Assembly: GCA_030640725.1 (NCBI GenBank)
Contig: DAOWIV010000200.1
Span: 1-6,947 of the forward strand
Direction: 5' to 3'
Length of the DNA: 6,947 nt
Source of the DNA: Methanosarcinales archaeon
GTDB lineage: Archaea > Halobacteriota > Methanosarcinia > Methanosarcinales > Methanogasteraceae
The notes beneath the pieces were generated by a model. That model was given only the letters and a program-made list of their open reading frames with translations. It made no database searches and was not told where the DNA came from. This document shows positions 5,642 to 6,947 of this stretch, piece by piece (position 1 is the stretch's first letter; each line of letters begins with the position of its first letter). Both the position numbers and the translations under genes were made by a program.

Positions 5642-5658
5642 TGGTGGATAAGGAGTAC

Positions 5659-5667
5659 TTTTTTATG
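5659..5667 (+). promoter_or_regulatory. T6 tract and TATA-like box between ALDH and the response regulator
   Basis: Six T residues at 5659-5664 begin 18 bases after the ALDH stop and could act as an archaeal oligo-T terminator. The same stretch, read as TTTTTATG, sits 25-30 bases before the response-regulator ATG at 5692. As a TATA box it would start transcription almost at that ATG. The two uses are inferred from position. Confidence 0.4.
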
Positions 5668-5691
5668 CCTTGTCGCAGATAAGTTAGTGTA

Positions 5692-6081
5692 ATGTGTGCA
5701 AAGATTATGGTAGTAGATGATGAACCGGATACTGTTGATCTGGTCGCACTTGTGCTTACAAATGAGGGGCACGAGATCATCCCTGCGTATAATGGCAAGA
5801 CGGCACTGGACAAACTCAAGGGGGAAGAGAAGCCTGATCTGATTTTGCTGGACATTATGATGCCGGATATCGATGGCTGGGGGGTATATCAGGCAATCCG
5901 TAAAAACGATGATACAAAACACATTCCAGTGATAATGCTCACATCTAAGTCGCAGTCCATCGATAAGATGATCGGTCTTCACGTTGTTGGCGTTGATGGA
6001 TATATCACCAAACCATTCGGTCGCAAGGAACTGCTCAATGGTGTAAAAAAGCACCTGAAAGGCGCAAACGAGAATAACTGA
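5692..6081 (+). CDS. Stand-alone response-regulator receiver domain (CheY-like)
   Basis: The protein is 129 residues, made of one receiver domain with no output domain. The acidic pair Asp9-Asp10, phospho-acceptor Asp54 in LILLDIMMPDIDGW, Thr84 in VIMLTSKSQ and Lys107 in ITKPFG are all in place, so it should be phosphorylatable by a histidine kinase. No kinase is in the window. No ribosome site is visible before the ATG; together with the TATA-like box about 27 bases upstream this suggests a leaderless mRNA. The next gene begins one base after its stop codon, so a shared transcript is likely. Single-domain receivers act through protein contacts or as phosphate relays; the partner here is unknown, the PPC protein being the obvious candidate by position. 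Confidence 0.96.
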   Translation: MCAKIMVVDDEPDTVDLVALVLTNEGHEIIPAYNGKTALDKLKGEEKPDLILLDIMMPDIDGWGVYQAIRKNDDTKHIPVIMLTSKSQSIDKMIGLHVVGVDGYITKPFGRKELLNGVKKHLKGANENN

Positions 6082-6082
6082 G

Positions 6083-6562
6083 ATGGAATACCAAGCCGGC
6101 TGCATCGGCAGGATATTTGTCGCACGGATCGACCATGGCGAGGATCTGCTTGCTGAACTCGAGGGACTTGCAAAGCTGGAAGATATCAGGCAGGCGTTCT
6201 TCATCCGGATTGGAGCGGTCAAGGACATGCGTCTCGTAACAGGACCGAAAAGAGACATAGTTCCGCCGGATCCGATCTGGTCATCAATCACGGATGTGCA
6301 GGAGATACTTGGCGTTGGGAACATTCTCCGGCAGGACGATGATCTGCCTGCCATACACCTCCATGCAGCTCTTGGCAGGGACGCGGCTACACGCGTGGGA
6401 TGCCTGCGAGAGCGGGTTTCGGTGTACCTCACAGTTGAGGCATTCATCATCGAGATGACTGATGTGACCGGTGCCGGCACCATGGTGGAGCGCATCCGGG
6501 ATGGTGCACTCGGGATTGCCCGAATGTCGATTAGCGGTCGTTTGCCAGAAACATTAATGTAG
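6083..6562 (+). CDS. PPC/DUF296-domain protein (putative DNA-binding)
   Basis: The protein is 159 residues; nearly the whole length is one PPC (plants and prokaryotes conserved, DUF296) domain. Typical features are the early HGEDLLAELEGLA (18-30), the IGAV turn (43-46), VQEILGVGN (72-80), the metal-site motif HLH with His92 and His94, and YLTVEAFIIE (115-124). In most members a third ligand comes from a GHL motif; here the matching place reads GCL with Cys107, which could still bind metal. Archaeal and bacterial PPC proteins form trimers; in plants the domain accompanies AT-hooks, and DNA binding by single-domain forms is not proven. No AT-hook is seen. Its ATG is one base after the receiver gene's stop, with no good ribosome site of its own, so translation is probably coupled. 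Confidence 0.92.
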   Translation: MEYQAGCIGRIFVARIDHGEDLLAELEGLAKLEDIRQAFFIRIGAVKDMRLVTGPKRDIVPPDPIWSSITDVQEILGVGNILRQDDDLPAIHLHAALGRDAATRVGCLRERVSVYLTVEAFIIEMTDVTGAGTMVERIRDGALGIARMSISGRLPETLM

Positions 6563-6594
6563 CAGCATCAATAATAGAATAATCAATTAAAATC

Positions 6595-6601
6595 GGAGGT
6601 G
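6595..6601 (+). promoter_or_regulatory. Strong ribosome-binding site of the last gene
   Basis: GGAGGTG at 6595-6601 is a near-perfect anti-SD match, ending seven bases before the ATG at 6609. It decides between two overlapping ATGs: the one at 6605 is too close and reads into a stop after ten codons, while 6609 stays open to the window end. The AT-rich stretch 6569-6592, or ATTAAT at 6552-6557, could hold a promoter. Confidence 0.75.
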
Positions 6602-6608
6602 TGGATGT

Positions 6609-6947
6609 ATGAGGTACCTGTATCAGGATTCTGTTGAACTGTCAGTACAACGGGACTATATCAAAGATCTGGAACAACTGCTGGGCGTGATCGGGGATTC
6701 ATGCCCGAAAGAGAGTGCTGTCATATCAGCCAAGAAAGAGCTTGAAAACATAGACCGCGCGAGGGATCAACGGATCTCCCGGTTAAAGGTGTTTGAAAGC
6801 AACCTCGGTGCGCAGTTGAATACCATGATCGCAGATGACGACGCCGACATCCTGGATGCCTGCAAAGAAGCGATCACAGAGACGTGCGGAACGTGCGTGC
6901 GCCAGCAGACCAAAAAACTTGACTCACAGTTCGATTCGAGGACCAAG
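6609..6947 (+). CDS. Hypothetical helical protein with CxxC motif (3' end outside window)
   Basis: An open frame of 113 codons runs from the ATG to the last base without a stop, so only the N-terminal part is seen. I do not recognise the family. The start MRYLYQDSVELSVQRDYIKD is followed by charged, Lys/Glu/Asp-rich sequence with regular hydrophobic spacing (for example LEQLLGVIGD and KELENIDRARDQRISRLKVF), which predicts long helices and perhaps coiled coil. Four cysteines are present (32, 85, 93, 96), the last two as CGTC, a possible metal or redox pair. No signal peptide or membrane segment is seen. A strong ribosome site precedes it. It follows the PPC gene by 46 bases in the same direction and may be in the same transcript. 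Confidence 0.8.
   Translation, partial: MRYLYQDSVELSVQRDYIKDLEQLLGVIGDSCPKESAVISAKKELENIDRARDQRISRLKVFESNLGAQLNTMIADDDADILDACKEAITETCGTCVRQQTKKLDSQFDSRTK

Noticed and set aside
4612..6495. Very long minus-strand open frame (627 codons) across ALDH, the receiver and PPC genes
   Set aside because: It is antisense to three genes with clear families, rich in Ser/Pro/Arg with no recognisable domain, and its length is explained by codon bias of the plus-strand genes.

Overview
The window comes from an archaeon, most likely a euryarchaeon of the methanogen/ANME type (Methanomicrobia-like). The signs are a tRNA intron bounded by a bulge-helix-bulge motif, a short two-KH-domain archaeal NusA, eukaryote-like ribosomal protein L30e, uS12 and uS7 of archaeal length, TATA-box promoters, and tRNA genes without an encoded CCA. 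The lineage below Euryarchaeota is inferred from gene content and is not proven. Coding is dense, on both strands in the left third and only on the plus strand after about 1.86 kb.

Left part (1-1888): a tRNA-Pro gene on the plus strand faces a two-gene minus-strand operon. The operon encodes a HEAT-repeat protein and a PRiA4_ORF3-family protein, joined by an ATGA stop/start overlap. A spacer of about 250 bases then separates this operon from a divergently placed tRNA.

Centre (1889-4000): tRNA-Ser(GCT) with a 27-nt intron is followed by rpl30e, nusA, rps12 and rps7. These four genes are packed as a translation/transcription operon with their own promoter. In many archaea this block sits between RNA polymerase genes and fusA/tuf; here neither neighbour is present. 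A 12-bp perfect inverted repeat and an unexplained, tRNA-shaped structured element lie directly after rps7.

Right part (4217-6947): an intact NAD(P)-dependent aldehyde dehydrogenase; a stand-alone response-regulator receiver domain, possibly read from a leaderless transcript; a PPC/DUF296-domain protein starting one base after the receiver's stop codon; and the start of an unrecognised, probably helical protein with a CxxC pair, cut by the window end. The receiver and PPC genes look co-transcribed and may form a small signalling unit. Nothing visible ties the aldehyde dehydrogenase to a particular substrate.

No CRISPR array, insertion sequence or complete novel defence system is visible. The parts most worth checking are the tRNA-like element and inverted repeat after rps7, the HEAT/PRiA4_ORF3 pair, and the receiver/PPC pair.
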